Positions 1-8,531 of a DNA stretch of 33,194 nt are shown here, one piece after another. The position numbers were made by a program, and so were the translations under genes. Source of the stretch: Crocinitomicaceae bacterium (GTDB taxonomy: Bacteria; Bacteroidota; Bacteroidia; Flavobacteriales_D; Sanyastnellaceae); contig NZRP01000061.1 in the NCBI GenBank assembly GCA_002693775.1, positions 14,449-47,642 on the forward strand, given 5' to 3'. The notes beneath the pieces are model-generated. The model made no database searches and had not been told where the DNA came from. It saw only the letters and a list, made by a program, of their open reading frames with translations. Position 1 is the stretch's first letter; the number at the start of each line of letters is the position of its first letter.

Positions 1-96
1 CAAGCCTGCAGAGATGAGAACTCCTCGTAAACACTTGTTTTTATAGTATTTGCGGATGAACTCGTCGAGCTTTTCTATTAATGAGGTTTGATTCAT
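1..96 (-). CDS. DUF4175-like membrane protein, N-terminal fragment
   Basis: The first 32 codons of a minus-strand gene; the rest lies outside the window. It starts with ATG at 96 and reads MNQTSLIEKLDEFIRKYY, then a stretch turning hydrophobic (RGVLISAGL). An amphipathic start with 'EKLDxFIRKYYKN' followed by the beginning of a membrane segment resembles the N terminus of the large DUF4175 proteins common in Flavobacteria, whose function is unknown. The assignment rests on this short piece only. It is transcribed divergently from the T9SS cargo at 149, and both -7 elements meet at a palindrome at 107-124. Confidence 0.55.
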   Translation of the reverse strand, partial: MNQTSLIEKLDEFIRKYYKNKCLRGVLISAGL

Positions 97-106
97 TTTG
101 AGTCCG

Positions 107-124
107 TAAAGGTACGTACCTTGC
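107..124. promoter_or_regulatory. Back-to-back -7 elements of a divergent gene pair
   Basis: On the minus strand TACCTTTA (114 to 107) lies 10 nt before the ATG at 96. On the plus strand TACCTTGC (117-124) lies 24 nt before the ATG at 149. Both resemble the Bacteroidota -7 element TAnnTTTG. The two cores share the perfect palindrome GGTACGTACC (111-120), so the two promoters should compete for polymerase. No good -33 TTG was assigned for either. Confidence 0.5.
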
Positions 125-148
125 GTTTCCGAGAGTAACGATAGAAAA

Positions 149-3100
149 ATGACAACCAGATTTAATTTTTTACTAGCTTTTTTTGTTGGGTTTACCACGT
201 TGGCCGGATCAGCATCGGCGCAAGGACTTGTTATAAACGAAGTAGATGTAATCCCTGGAGACGGGGAGCAGTTTGTTGAACTTTTTGGGCTTCCATCTTC
301 TGATTTAGACGGTTACTCATTAGCCCTGGTTAAAGCACAGTTTTTAGGAGGGGGAGTTTATGAGGCTCAGATTTATGAGGCTTTAGATCTAACAGGAGAG
401 TCGTTGAATGAAGACGGATTTGTGGCGTTTGCCCTGCCTCTTAACACGACAATTGCGGGCGTTGCTCTTTATGAGGCAGATATAGAATCTTTAGTTGTGG
501 GCGAGGCTCCGCCTTCTGACGACGTTGTTGATGCCATTATTTATGGAAACACTTCGCCAGGAAATCCTCAAGCAGCAGTTTTATTACAGGCGGTTATGCC
601 TGCGGGCAGCGGCCTTATTTACGAAGGAGCTGAAGGCAACGGACAAGGCCAATCGATCTCAAGATTTCCCAATGGCGGAGACGCTTTTGACATAGACAGC
701 TATGTGCTTCAAGCGCCCACACAAGGCATTTCTAACATTCTGGCTTGTGACGGCGGCTACTTAGAGATAACCAATCTTGCTAACGACACTCTTTGTACAG
801 ACCAAGGGCCTGCAGTTGCAACCTTCAACCACTTTACAGATGCTCCATATGCTTTGCTAACGCTACTTGTGGTAGACCCAGCAACTGGAGAAATAGCGGT
901 GACAGCAAACGGATCTGCGGTTAATTTTCAAGGTTTGGGCGATGGAGAATTTAACGTAGTTGCCGTGTCTCATGACCTTCCCTTAGTTGGATCGACCATA
1001 GAGGTGGGACAACAATTGTCTGGAGTAATAGGGGAGGGGTGCTTCAGTGTTTCCGACTTTCCGTTTGTGGTGTTATGTGAGACTTGTGAGGTGCCTGCTT
1101 GTGACGGAGGAACAATGCTTGACGCAAGCGGTGCCCCAGAAGTATTAGTGTGTTTGTCCGACGATGGAACCTTGGTTCCTTTTGGATATTACAGCGAGGC
1201 TGTAGAAGATGACTTCTTATTTGCCATTTGTAATGACGACGATGAGGTTCTTGCAACTACGGCAGAGCCGTATTATGACTTTACAGACCTGGGCGCGGAT
1301 ATTTATCACGTATGGGGAGTAAGCACACAAGGAGACCTAGACCAAACGACCGTAGAAACAGGAGAATTAGTCTTTAACGCAACAGCATTAGAATGTGACA
1401 GCGTAGGAGCTTCAGCTCTTGAGGTAACAGTTATGCAGTGTGGCGATGCTGGACTGTGTGACGATCTAATTATTTCAGAATACGTGGAGGGCGACAGCCA
1501 CAACAAGGCAATTGAAATTCACAATCCTACCCCACTAACAATAGATCTAGCGCCTTACTCTGTAGAGACGTATAACAACGGAGCAACAGAACCAACCCAA
1601 CAACTAGACCTTGAAGGCCAACTCCTTCCTGGAGGAACATTTGTAATTGGAAACAGCCAGGCTGTTGGGGCCATTTTAAATGTGTCTACAGTATTTAGCA
1701 ACGTGACGTGGTATAATGGAAACGATGCAATTGTTCTTCGAAAAAACGAAGAGGCGATCGACATTATGGGCGAAATAGGAGAGGATCCAGGTGAGCCTTG
1801 GACTGTAACAACAGGTGGTGCGATGGCGGAATTCACCCTCGTAAGAAAACCCAACATAGGCTCGGGCAGCACTGACTGGAGTGAAGGAATGACACAGTGG
1901 GACGGCTACCCACAAGACACCTTCGACTTCTTAGGAGACCACAGCGCGACTTGTGGTGGCCTGGGCACAATGCAAATAGGGTTTGATTTCCCAGAACTAT
2001 ACGTAACAGAAGGAGGGGGAGTTGAGGTTAGCATGTCTCCTACCTACCCTCTTGAAGATGCGGTGCTAAAAGTAAGTGTTGCTGGAGGTGACGCAGTAGT
2101 TGGTGTCGATTATCCGGATGTATTCCCTCTAGAGTTCAACTTTGAAATGGGGCTGCTCAATTCCCAAACCTTCACCTTTACAGCGATCGATGAAGAAGAA
2201 CCAGAGATTCAAGAAGATGTCCTGCTTGCTTTAAGCATTGTGTCAGGCGATGTTGAACTGGGAATAGACACCATGGTGGTGCATATTTTGCCTTCTGATT
2301 TGGACTACCCTGTATATGAAATCAACCAAGTTAGAGGAGTAAACCCTCAAGGAGTTTTAGATAGCATAGGCACAGCTTGCGAGCTTAGAGGAATTGTACA
2401 CGGATGGAATGATTACCCAAGTGGCCTTCAGTTTACTCTTATCGATGAGACTAATGGAATCAATGCTTTCAGCCCTGTAAATGACTTTGGATACGATGTT
2501 GTCGAAGGCGATAGCGTAAGGGCAAGAGGTGTGATTGATCAATACTTAGGCCTAGCCCAAATCCGACTAGACACCCTTATCTACGAAGGTTCAGGCTTCG
2601 ATTCAGAACAACCTAACCTTGTGTTTGAGCTAGACGAAGAGACAGAGTCGAGAATTATAAAACTGAAGTGCGTTGAGCTTGTTAATCCTGCGGAATGGAC
2701 TAATGCCACGCCTGGATTTGACGTGTCGATCACTACAGGAACACAGGAGATATTAATGAGGGTCGATGCTAATACAGATCTGTTTGGACAACCGGCGCCT
2801 GTAGGAGTGTTTGGTGTTAGCGGAATTGGCGGACAGAGGGACTACAATCCGCCTTTAGTAGACGGATATACCATTACGCCAAGAGGGCAGTTTGATTTGA
2901 CGGAGCCGGTAATTGCTGACTTTATCGTAGTGTCACCGTGGGACGGTTCTAGCGGGGTTGTTGAGGTCTTTAATATGAGCGCAGGAGCTGGCGGGTATCA
3001 CTGGAGCATGGGTGACGGAGAAACTTATACTGACGACACCCCAGAACACTGGTACTCGGAATCAGGAACATTTACAATTACTCTAACAGCATTTAGTGAG

Positions 3101-3403
3101 GATGGCGAATGCTCTTCTCAGGCGACTAACGACGTTATCAGCAACTGGGTTTCTGTTGAAGATTTTGAGTCAGGAATTGGAGAGGCGCTTGCATACCCTA
3201 ACCCAACAAGTAGCGAGCAATTGATAGAATTCAGCGGCGAAGGCGTTGAGTTTATTCAGATATTCGACACTAAAGGATCTACCATTCTTTCGAATCAAAT
3301 ACCTAAGACTAACAGAGTAAAACTAGATTTTAGTTCTTTTGAAAAAGGTGTTTACACCTTAATCGCAGAAGGCTATTCAGCGATTAGAATTATAGTACAA
3401 TAA
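149..3403 (+). CDS. Secreted multidomain lamin-tail/PKD protein with T9SS type A sorting domain
   Basis: A 1084-residue exported protein. Residues 1-25 are a signal peptide ending SASAQ. Residues 26-140 form a lamin-tail domain (LVINEVDVIPGDGEQFVELF). Two related Cys-containing repeats follow (about 199-310 and 317-431; each begins CDGG). A second lamin-tail domain spans 437-600 (LIISEYVEG...KAIEIHNP). Then come a Calx-beta-like segment (610-715), an OB-like DUF5689-type segment (722-915; ACELRGIV, GLQFTLIDE), a PKD domain (921-1000; WSMGDGETYT) and a T9SS type A C-terminal domain (1014-1084; YPNPTSSE, ending in IIVQ). Such proteins are exported through the outer membrane by T9SS and released or anchored at the surface. 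Several Asp/Glu-rich loops suggest calcium binding (inference). No catalytic domain is visible. Its 3' end overlaps hemW by 14 bp, tail to tail. Confidence 0.85.
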   Translation: MTTRFNFLLAFFVGFTTLAGSASAQGLVINEVDVIPGDGEQFVELFGLPSSDLDGYSLALVKAQFLGGGVYEAQIYEALDLTGESLNEDGFVAFALPLNTTIAGVALYEADIESLVVGEAPPSDDVVDAIIYGNTSPGNPQAAVLLQAVMPAGSGLIYEGAEGNGQGQSISRFPNGGDAFDIDSYVLQAPTQGISNILACDGGYLEITNLANDTLCTDQGPAVATFNHFTDAPYALLTLLVVDPATGEIAVTANGSAVNFQGLGDGEFNVVAVSHDLPLVGSTIEVGQQLSGVIGEGCFSVSDFPFVVLCETCEVPACDGGTMLDASGAPEVLVCLSDDGTLVPFGYYSEAVEDDFLFAICNDDDEVLATTAEPYYDFTDLGADIYHVWGVSTQGDLDQTTVETGELVFNATALECDSVGASALEVTVMQCGDAGLCDDLIISEYVEGDSHNKAIEIHNPTPLTIDLAPYSVETYNNGATEPTQQLDLEGQLLPGGTFVIGNSQAVGAILNVSTVFSNVTWYNGNDAIVLRKNEEAIDIMGEIGEDPGEPWTVTTGGAMAEFTLVRKPNIGSGSTDWSEGMTQWDGYPQDTFDFLGDHSATCGGLGTMQIGFDFPELYVTEGGGVEVSMSPTYPLEDAVLKVSVAGGDAVVGVDYPDVFPLEFNFEMGLLNSQTFTFTAIDEEEPEIQEDVLLALSIVSGDVELGIDTMVVHILPSDLDYPVYEINQVRGVNPQGVLDSIGTACELRGIVHGWNDYPSGLQFTLIDETNGINAFSPVNDFGYDVVEGDSVRARGVIDQYLGLAQIRLDTLIYEGSGFDSEQPNLVFELDEETESRIIKLKCVELVNPAEWTNATPGFDVSITTGTQEILMRVDANTDLFGQPAPVGVFGVSGIGGQRDYNPPLVDGYTITPRGQFDLTEPVIADFIVVSPWDGSSGVVEVFNMSAGAGGYHWSMGDGETYTDDTPEHWYSESGTFTITLTAFSEDGECSSQATNDVISNWVSVEDFESGIGEALAYPNPTSSEQLIEFSGEGVEFIQIFDTKGSTILSNQIPKTNRVKLDFSSFEKGVYTLIAEGYSAIRIIVQ

Positions 3404-4532
3404 AGTCTGAGGCGATTGAGTCGCCTATAAGCCAATGTTCCTCAGAGATGCGGTGTCTACCGTTATCTAAAGAAACAATTGCGCCTGCCTCCGACCACTT
3501 TTGCCATGCGTCTTTATTTGAGCCGATGTGATCTACACCAAATAATTGCTCTAGCTCATTAAAATTAACCCCTTGAGCTGTCCTTAAACCCGTCATCATC
3601 ATTTCGTTACTACAATCAGCAGGAGTGAGAGTTTCTAAGGTGTCGGGAAGAATCAGTTCATCAATTGAGCGCAGGTATTTAGGATTATTAGAAACAACAG
3701 AGTAGCGAGACTTACCGTCGAACCCATGTGCGCCAGGTCCTAAACCTAAATAAGGAGCGCCCAACCAGTATGCAGAATTGTGCACAGCCTTGTTTTCTTT
3801 GTTACGCGCCCAGTTTGACACCTCGTAATGACTAAACCCATTATCCTCAGCGACTGAACAAATCAACCCGTAGTCAGATTCAATTACCGAATCAGGGGCT
3901 TCTTTTTCCTCGCCCTTTTTCACCCTAGCGCCTAACACAGTTCTGGGCTCCACGGTAAGCGCGTAGCAACTAATATGGTCGATAGGAAGAGAAAATGCCT
4001 TGCTCACAGTGTGTTCAAACGATTTAGGCGAGCCATGTGGAAGCCCATAAATAAGGTCGATTGAAACCTTATTAAAACCAGCTTTGCGGGCTGCAAAAAC
4101 GGCAGACTCAGCCTGTTCAGCTGAATGCTTGCGGTTCATCCAATTGAGTAAGGAGTCGTCAAAGGTTTGGACTCCAATGCTTATCCTATCAAAACCACAC
4201 TCAACATAACCCCTGGAAACCTCTTCAGTAAGGTCCTCGGGGTTTACTTCTATTGTAGCCTCGTCTAATCGCTCAGAATTAAACCCGGGCAAAGACTCAT
4301 TCAGCGCACCAAGAATTTTATCTATGTCTTGAAGCGATAACACGGAAGGCGTACCTCCTCCAAGATATAATGTCCGGAAATCTTCATTTTTCCACATCTC
4401 ACTGCGGAGCTTTATTTCCCTCACAACCCCGTTTACAAATGCGCCCACAGAATTCAACGAGGTTGAAAAGTGAAAGTCACAATAGTGGCATGCCGTTCTG
4501 CAAAAGGGAACATGTAGGTAGATTCCAGACAT
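3390..4532 (-). CDS. hemW: Radical SAM heme chaperone HemW
   Basis: 380 residues, normal for HemW. The N terminus carries the radical SAM cluster motif CxxxCxxC (C11, C15, C18, within YLHVPFCRTACHYCDF), followed by LGGGTPSVL, EVNPEDLT, RISIGVQTFDD and SIDLIYGLP, all typical of the HemN/HemW family, and the C-terminal HemW winged-helix part. The short N terminus without the HemN extension favours HemW, which delivers heme to respiratory enzymes, over coproporphyrinogen dehydrogenase. It acts in the cytoplasm or at the membrane. The gene converges with the T9SS cargo gene (14-bp overlap) and diverges from the biotin carrier gene. A GACCTTGC element lies 4 nt before the ATG. Confidence 0.88.
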   Translation of the reverse strand: MSGIYLHVPFCRTACHYCDFHFSTSLNSVGAFVNGVVREIKLRSEMWKNEDFRTLYLGGGTPSVLSLQDIDKILGALNESLPGFNSERLDEATIEVNPEDLTEEVSRGYVECGFDRISIGVQTFDDSLLNWMNRKHSAEQAESAVFAARKAGFNKVSIDLIYGLPHGSPKSFEHTVSKAFSLPIDHISCYALTVEPRTVLGARVKKGEEKEAPDSVIESDYGLICSVAEDNGFSHYEVSNWARNKENKAVHNSAYWLGAPYLGLGPGAHGFDGKSRYSVVSNNPKYLRSIDELILPDTLETLTPADCSNEMMMTGLRTAQGVNFNELEQLFGVDHIGSNKDAWQKWSEAGAIVSLDNGRHRISEEHWLIGDSIASDFIVL

Positions 4533-4536
4533 ATGC

Positions 4537-4565
4537 GCAAGGTCGGAGTAAAGAGATTAAATTTG
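4537..4565. promoter_or_regulatory. Divergent hemW / biotin carrier promoters, both near-leaderless
   Basis: Plus strand: TAAATTTG at 4558-4565 fits TAnnTTTG and ends 4 nt before the ATG at 4570. Minus strand: GACCTTGC (4544 to 4537), a weaker match, ends 4 nt before the hemW ATG at 4532. With such spacing the transcript would begin at or next to the start codon. Confidence 0.5.
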
Positions 4566-4569
4566 CGAC

Positions 4570-5055
4570 ATGGCAATGGAAATTCGTTGGGACGACAAGG
4601 TCGTCGAGGTAAGTGAAAAAGGCGAGGGTAGGTCTGATTGGGTTTGGACTCAGCTAGCACCAGGAAGCTACAGGGTAAACATCGATGGGAAAAACTACTC
4701 AGTTAGTGCAGTAGACGGCCCCGACAACTCAGGCAAGATGGTAGTCAGAGTATCCGGCGTAGAACGTGAGGTAACAATTCTTGACGAAAGAGCGTTACTT
4801 CTAGATAGAATGGGAATGTCGGCAGGCGATTCCAAGGCTGATCTAGAGCTCTGTGCGCCTATGCCAGGCAAGGTGCTAAGCGTGCTAGTTAAACCTGGAG
4901 ACACAGTAAACCCTGGTGATTCTCTTCTAATTCTAGAAGCTATGAAAATGGAAAACGTGATAAAATCAACAGTCTCAGCCACGGTTGAAGAAGTGTCAGC
5001 TAATGCCGATTCCGCTGTGGAAAAGGGAGAATTACTGATAAAATTCGCGGAATAG
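4570..5055 (+). CDS. Biotin carboxyl carrier protein subunit of an acyl-CoA carboxylase
   Basis: 161 residues. The C-terminal half (about 91-161) is a biotinyl/lipoyl domain with the biotinylation motif EAMKMEN; K126 is the acceptor lysine. CAPMPGKV and VKPGDTVNPGDSLLILEAMKM are typical. The N-terminal half resembles the linker region seen in stand-alone carrier subunits related to the propionyl-CoA carboxylase alpha tail. It should carry CO2 between a biotin carboxylase and a carboxyltransferase. Neither partner is encoded here, so whether it serves acetyl- or propionyl-CoA carboxylation cannot be decided. The gene has a promoter of its own directly before the ATG and is 22 nt from the next gene. 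Confidence 0.85.
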   Translation: MAMEIRWDDKVVEVSEKGEGRSDWVWTQLAPGSYRVNIDGKNYSVSAVDGPDNSGKMVVRVSGVEREVTILDERALLLDRMGMSAGDSKADLELCAPMPGKVLSVLVKPGDTVNPGDSLLILEAMKMENVIKSTVSATVEEVSANADSAVEKGELLIKFAE

Positions 5056-5062
5056 TTCTCCT

Positions 5063-5070
5063 TACCTTTC
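5063..5070 (+). promoter_or_regulatory. -7 element before the T9SS type B cargo gene
   Basis: TACCTTTC lies 7 nt before the ATG at 5078 and matches TAnnTTTG in all but the last base. It suggests that the five-gene chain starting at 5078 has its own promoter instead of relying only on read-through from the biotin carrier gene. Confidence 0.4.
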
Positions 5071-5077
5071 GAATGAA

Positions 5078-6085
5078 ATGCGAAAAGAGTTGAAACATAG
5101 GATATTAAAGACGGCGCTGTTTGCCGCAATTGCTTTAGTCGGTTTTTCAGAGGCCAACACTTTAGCCCAAACTTGCGACAACCCCACCCCCCTCTGCGGT
5201 GGCGAATCAGAATTGTCGACGCAGTTTACCCAAATGGACATGAGTGCTGCGCCAGTAAGCTCTTGCTTTACAGGTGACATGTTTTCTTTTGTTAGGTTTC
5301 ACACCACATACCTAAGCACAACTGAGGGAGTAACAGTAAGTCTTAGCAACATCGACTGCTCAAACACAGCAGTTACTGCAATGGTAGTACTTGCTAACCC
5401 GCTAGACTACTGCGACATTATCCAGTACTCTCCAGTTTCAGACTGCATTACAGCTACGTCAGACACACAGTTTACAACTGACGATCTCTACATCAACACC
5501 GACTACCTGGTTATCCTAAACTACCAAAGCGGTGCGGAGCCTTCGCTTTGTGAAATCGAGGTAGGAGTATCAGGCATACCGCTAACAATCGAGGCGTGTT
5601 GCCCCACAAATATTGACCATCTTGAGTCGGCAAACATTGATGTTCAGGGAGGCGACATAGGAGTGGGATACCAGTGGGAGCCTAGCGAATTCGTGGACAA
5701 CCCGACGGCCCACAATGTAAACGTAACTCCTGAGACAACTACCCTATTCGAGGTTAGTGGTTTTGTAGAAAATTGCGAATACTCTGACCAAATTCTAATA
5801 GTCGTTGGCACGGAAATAGACGTGCCTAATGCCTTTTCTCCCAACGGAGATACGGTTAATGACCTTTGGAATATCACAGGTCTTGCGTCATACACAGGCT
5901 CCATCCTAACCCTTTACGATAGGTGGGGTCAGCAGATAATGCGGACAAGCTCCTACCCACAACCATGGGATGGAAAAATAGGAGGTAAGGACGTTCCAGT
6001 AGGAACCTACTATTACGTTATTGAGTTAAACCAACCAGGAGTGGACCTTGAGCCCATCACAGGCAACGTAGCGATTATCAGATGA
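5078..6085 (+). CDS. Secreted protein with T9SS type B (CHU_C/gliding-motility-associated) sorting domain
   Basis: 335 residues. Signal peptide about 1-31 (hydrophobic core TALFAAIALVGF, ending LAQ). The body (32-245) is Cys-rich and probably an extracellular beta fold; residues 174-240 look like an Ig-type domain (YQWEPSEFVDNPTA...TTTLFEVSG). The last roughly 88 residues are a type B sorting domain: VPNAFSPNGDTVNDLWNI, then LYDRWGQQI, PWDGKIGGKDVPVGTYYYVI. Known type B cargos, such as SprB, depend on a PorP/SprF partner for T9SS export, and the next gene, overlapping by 4 bp (ATGA), encodes one. The unusually small N-terminal part gives no enzymatic clue; adhesion or a structural role is a guess. 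Confidence 0.85.
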   Translation: MRKELKHRILKTALFAAIALVGFSEANTLAQTCDNPTPLCGGESELSTQFTQMDMSAAPVSSCFTGDMFSFVRFHTTYLSTTEGVTVSLSNIDCSNTAVTAMVVLANPLDYCDIIQYSPVSDCITATSDTQFTTDDLYINTDYLVILNYQSGAEPSLCEIEVGVSGIPLTIEACCPTNIDHLESANIDVQGGDIGVGYQWEPSEFVDNPTAHNVNVTPETTTLFEVSGFVENCEYSDQILIVVGTEIDVPNAFSPNGDTVNDLWNITGLASYTGSILTLYDRWGQQIMRTSSYPQPWDGKIGGKDVPVGTYYYVIELNQPGVDLEPITGNVAIIR

Positions 6086-7029
6086 AGCAGCTAATGAAAA
6101 ACATTATAGCTGCCTCACTCCTAATCGCAGCAACATCAACTGTCCTCAACGCACAGTTCATTCCTACAAGATCTAACTACTTGATGTCTTCGTTCATGGA
6201 CCACCCAGCGGCAGCTGGGAATAAGGAATGCTTAGACATGAGGCTAGGACACAGAAACCAATGGGTAGGATTCCCGGGAGCACCCACAAACTCATACCTA
6301 AGCCTTACGGGCAGGTTAAGTGAAGGTGCCAGGTCAGCTCAGGGTGTTGGTGTTAAGCTTGAGAACGACCAAGCGGGACCATGGGGGTCGACATCTGTAA
6401 GCCTTGCCTACTCTCATAAAATCAAGCTGACTAAAGGAGGATGGGTAAGCGCTGGATTCTCTTTAGGGATGAGTCAGTTTAGGCTCAATATTGGAGATTT
6501 GGACTTCCCCGACGTGGAGGCGTCGGGAGATCCAGCTTTAACTGGAGAAACAGCACAATTCACCTTCCCTTTAATTGACGCTGGGTTCTGGTATCAAGAC
6601 AAAAAGAGCTTTGGCGGACTTTCCATTCTAAACGCCACATCAGCAAACATCAACGGCATTACTAGCGGGTCTAAGGCGCCTAAGGTAATTGTGGCTACAG
6701 GCGGATCTTCACTAGAGCTTGATGGCAAATACATGTTCAGGCCATCTGTAAACATCAGATATGCAAAAGGGCTAGCGCCAAGCTTTGAAATGAACGGCGC
6801 GGTTGTATACGACGACCTTATTTCCGTGGGCATAGGCTACAGGTCGCAAAGCGCTGTAGTTGGGTCATTTCAAGTTGCTCTGTTTGACTACATGAAGGTG
6901 GGTTATTCTTACGACTTTGGCATATCAAGAATCAACGTCGTATCAAACACCTCGCACGAGTTTACGCTGGCCTTCAGCGCGTGTGATAAAAATGCAAGCC
7001 GAGCAATTTCATGCCCAGCATACGACTAA
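6082..7029 (+). CDS. PorP/SprF family type IX secretion outer-membrane protein
   Basis: 315 residues with a signal peptide (about 1-24, ending LNA). It shows the family start FIPTRSNYLMSSFMDHPAAAG, the conserved RLGHRNQWVGFPGAP, and alternating strands of a beta barrel through FSLGMSQFRLNIG, DAGFWYQDKKSFGGLSI and VGIGYRSQSAVVGSFQVAL. PorP/SprF proteins sit in the outer membrane and serve as partners for T9SS cargo with type B domains. The start overlaps the cargo stop codon (ATGA), so the pair is probably translationally coupled. A second in-frame ATG lies 4 codons in. The 3' end overlaps the sensor kinase start by 19 bp. Confidence 0.88.
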   Translation: MKQLMKNIIAASLLIAATSTVLNAQFIPTRSNYLMSSFMDHPAAAGNKECLDMRLGHRNQWVGFPGAPTNSYLSLTGRLSEGARSAQGVGVKLENDQAGPWGSTSVSLAYSHKIKLTKGGWVSAGFSLGMSQFRLNIGDLDFPDVEASGDPALTGETAQFTFPLIDAGFWYQDKKSFGGLSILNATSANINGITSGSKAPKVIVATGGSSLELDGKYMFRPSVNIRYAKGLAPSFEMNGAVVYDDLISVGIGYRSQSAVVGSFQVALFDYMKVGYSYDFGISRINVVSNTSHEFTLAFSACDKNASRAISCPAYD

Positions 7030-8531
7030 ACAAACAGCGATGGAAGCAGGTGCTTCTTATTGCCGCAGCGGTTATCGCTGGGGCGACGCTTTGGTTTACA
7101 AACGATATAACTAAACAAGTTAAGAAACAGGAGAGGGCAAAGGTTGTTGCTTGGCATAAGGAAGTTGTTGCTAGGTCGGAAGTTGTTGCTAACTACACAG
7201 AACAGTTATTTAAAGAGCTTCAAGAGGACGAACGCCAAAAGGCCGACAGGCTCGCCGACGCCTACAGGATAATTGACAACCCACCCCCTGGAATGGACCT
7301 AACTTTTCCCGGTAAGATTATTAAAGACAACAACACAGTCCCGGTTTTAATCTATAACTCAGCTGGGTCTATGATTGACACAAACTTAGGAGAAGATGTT
7401 AAAAACAACGCGTCAGAAGCTTATTTCGACAGCTTGCGAGATGAGATGTCTTCCAGATTCGAACCCATACACTTCGAGGACGAGGGGTATTTCCTTTACT
7501 ATGATGAAAGCAAAAGGCTCAAGGAATTGAGAAAAGCAAAGAAGGAGCTTATCTCTTCTTTCATTTCTGAAACGGTACTAAACAGCGCTTCTGTGCCTCT
7601 ATTGTTCATGGATTCCACCAAGACAGAAGTCGTTGAATCCAAGGAAATCGATGAAACTGTAATAAGTGACCCTGAGCTTCTTAAGGCCAAACTTGAAGAA
7701 ATGGCTGAAGCAAATGAGCCTATTAAAATCAACATTCCTGGCGAAGGCGTTCGATATGTGTTTTTTGAGGAAAGCTATGTTGTTACCACAATGCAGTACT
7801 TCCCCGTCATTCAGCTGATTCTGATCGCAGTCTTCCTGTTTGTGGCTTACCTGGTATTTAGCAGTTTTAGAAGGGCTGAGCAGGATAGGGTTTGGGTTGG
7901 AATGGCTAAGGAAACAGCTCACCAGCTGGGTACGCCCCTAAGCTCTTTAATGGCTTGGGTTGAGCTTCTTGAGGCTGAAGGGGCGGAGAGCTCCAAACTA
8001 AATGAAATGAAGAAGGACGTAAAGCGCCTTCACACAGTAACTGATAGGTTTAGCAAAATTGGATCTCAACCAGAGCTTAAGCCTGAAAACCTATCTGCAG
8101 CCCTAGAGGCAACAGCGTCTTACATGAGGCCTAGAATTTCTAAACAAGTCTCTCTAAAGCTTGCTGGTGTCTCTAAACCCATAACAGCCCTCTTCAACCA
8201 AAGTCTTTTAAGCTGGGTGCTTGAAAACCTCCTGCGCAATTCAGTTGACGCAATGGAAGGCAAAGGCTCAATAACCATTGTGCTTTCAGAAGAAAAAAAC
8301 TCCGTTTTAATCGATGTTGTCGACGACGGCAAGGGCATCTCTAGATCTGACGCCAGAAACGTATTTGCTCCAGGATTCACGACCAAAAAGCGCGGATGGG
8401 GTCTGGGACTTTCACTGACAAAGAGAATTATTGAGGAGTACCATGGAGGAAAAATTGCCCTTCACAGCACGACTCCAGGAGAGGGCACAACATTCAGAAT
8501 CACCCTGAGAAAAGAGGCGGTATATGGCTAG
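7011..8531 (+). CDS. Orphan membrane sensor histidine kinase
   Basis: 506 residues. One membrane segment at about 13-30, an extracytoplasmic region 31-262 without recognisable sensor fold (coiled, charged, around 160-235), a second membrane segment at about 264-286, then the kinase. H box KETAHQLGTPLSSL (H304), N box ENLLRNSVDAMEG (N410), G1 DVVDDGKGIS, G2 KRGWGLGLSLTKRI. No HAMP or receiver domain is visible and no response regulator gene is nearby. The start lies inside the 3' end of the PorP/SprF gene, indicating co-expression with the T9SS cargo pair. It may sense envelope or secretion state; that is inference from context. Confidence 0.87.
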   Translation: MPSIRLNKQRWKQVLLIAAAVIAGATLWFTNDITKQVKKQERAKVVAWHKEVVARSEVVANYTEQLFKELQEDERQKADRLADAYRIIDNPPPGMDLTFPGKIIKDNNTVPVLIYNSAGSMIDTNLGEDVKNNASEAYFDSLRDEMSSRFEPIHFEDEGYFLYYDESKRLKELRKAKKELISSFISETVLNSASVPLLFMDSTKTEVVESKEIDETVISDPELLKAKLEEMAEANEPIKINIPGEGVRYVFFEESYVVTTMQYFPVIQLILIAVFLFVAYLVFSSFRRAEQDRVWVGMAKETAHQLGTPLSSLMAWVELLEAEGAESSKLNEMKKDVKRLHTVTDRFSKIGSQPELKPENLSAALEATASYMRPRISKQVSLKLAGVSKPITALFNQSLLSWVLENLLRNSVDAMEGKGSITIVLSEEKNSVLIDVVDDGKGISRSDARNVFAPGFTTKKRGWGLGLSLTKRIIEEYHGGKIALHSTTPGEGTTFRITLRKEAVYG

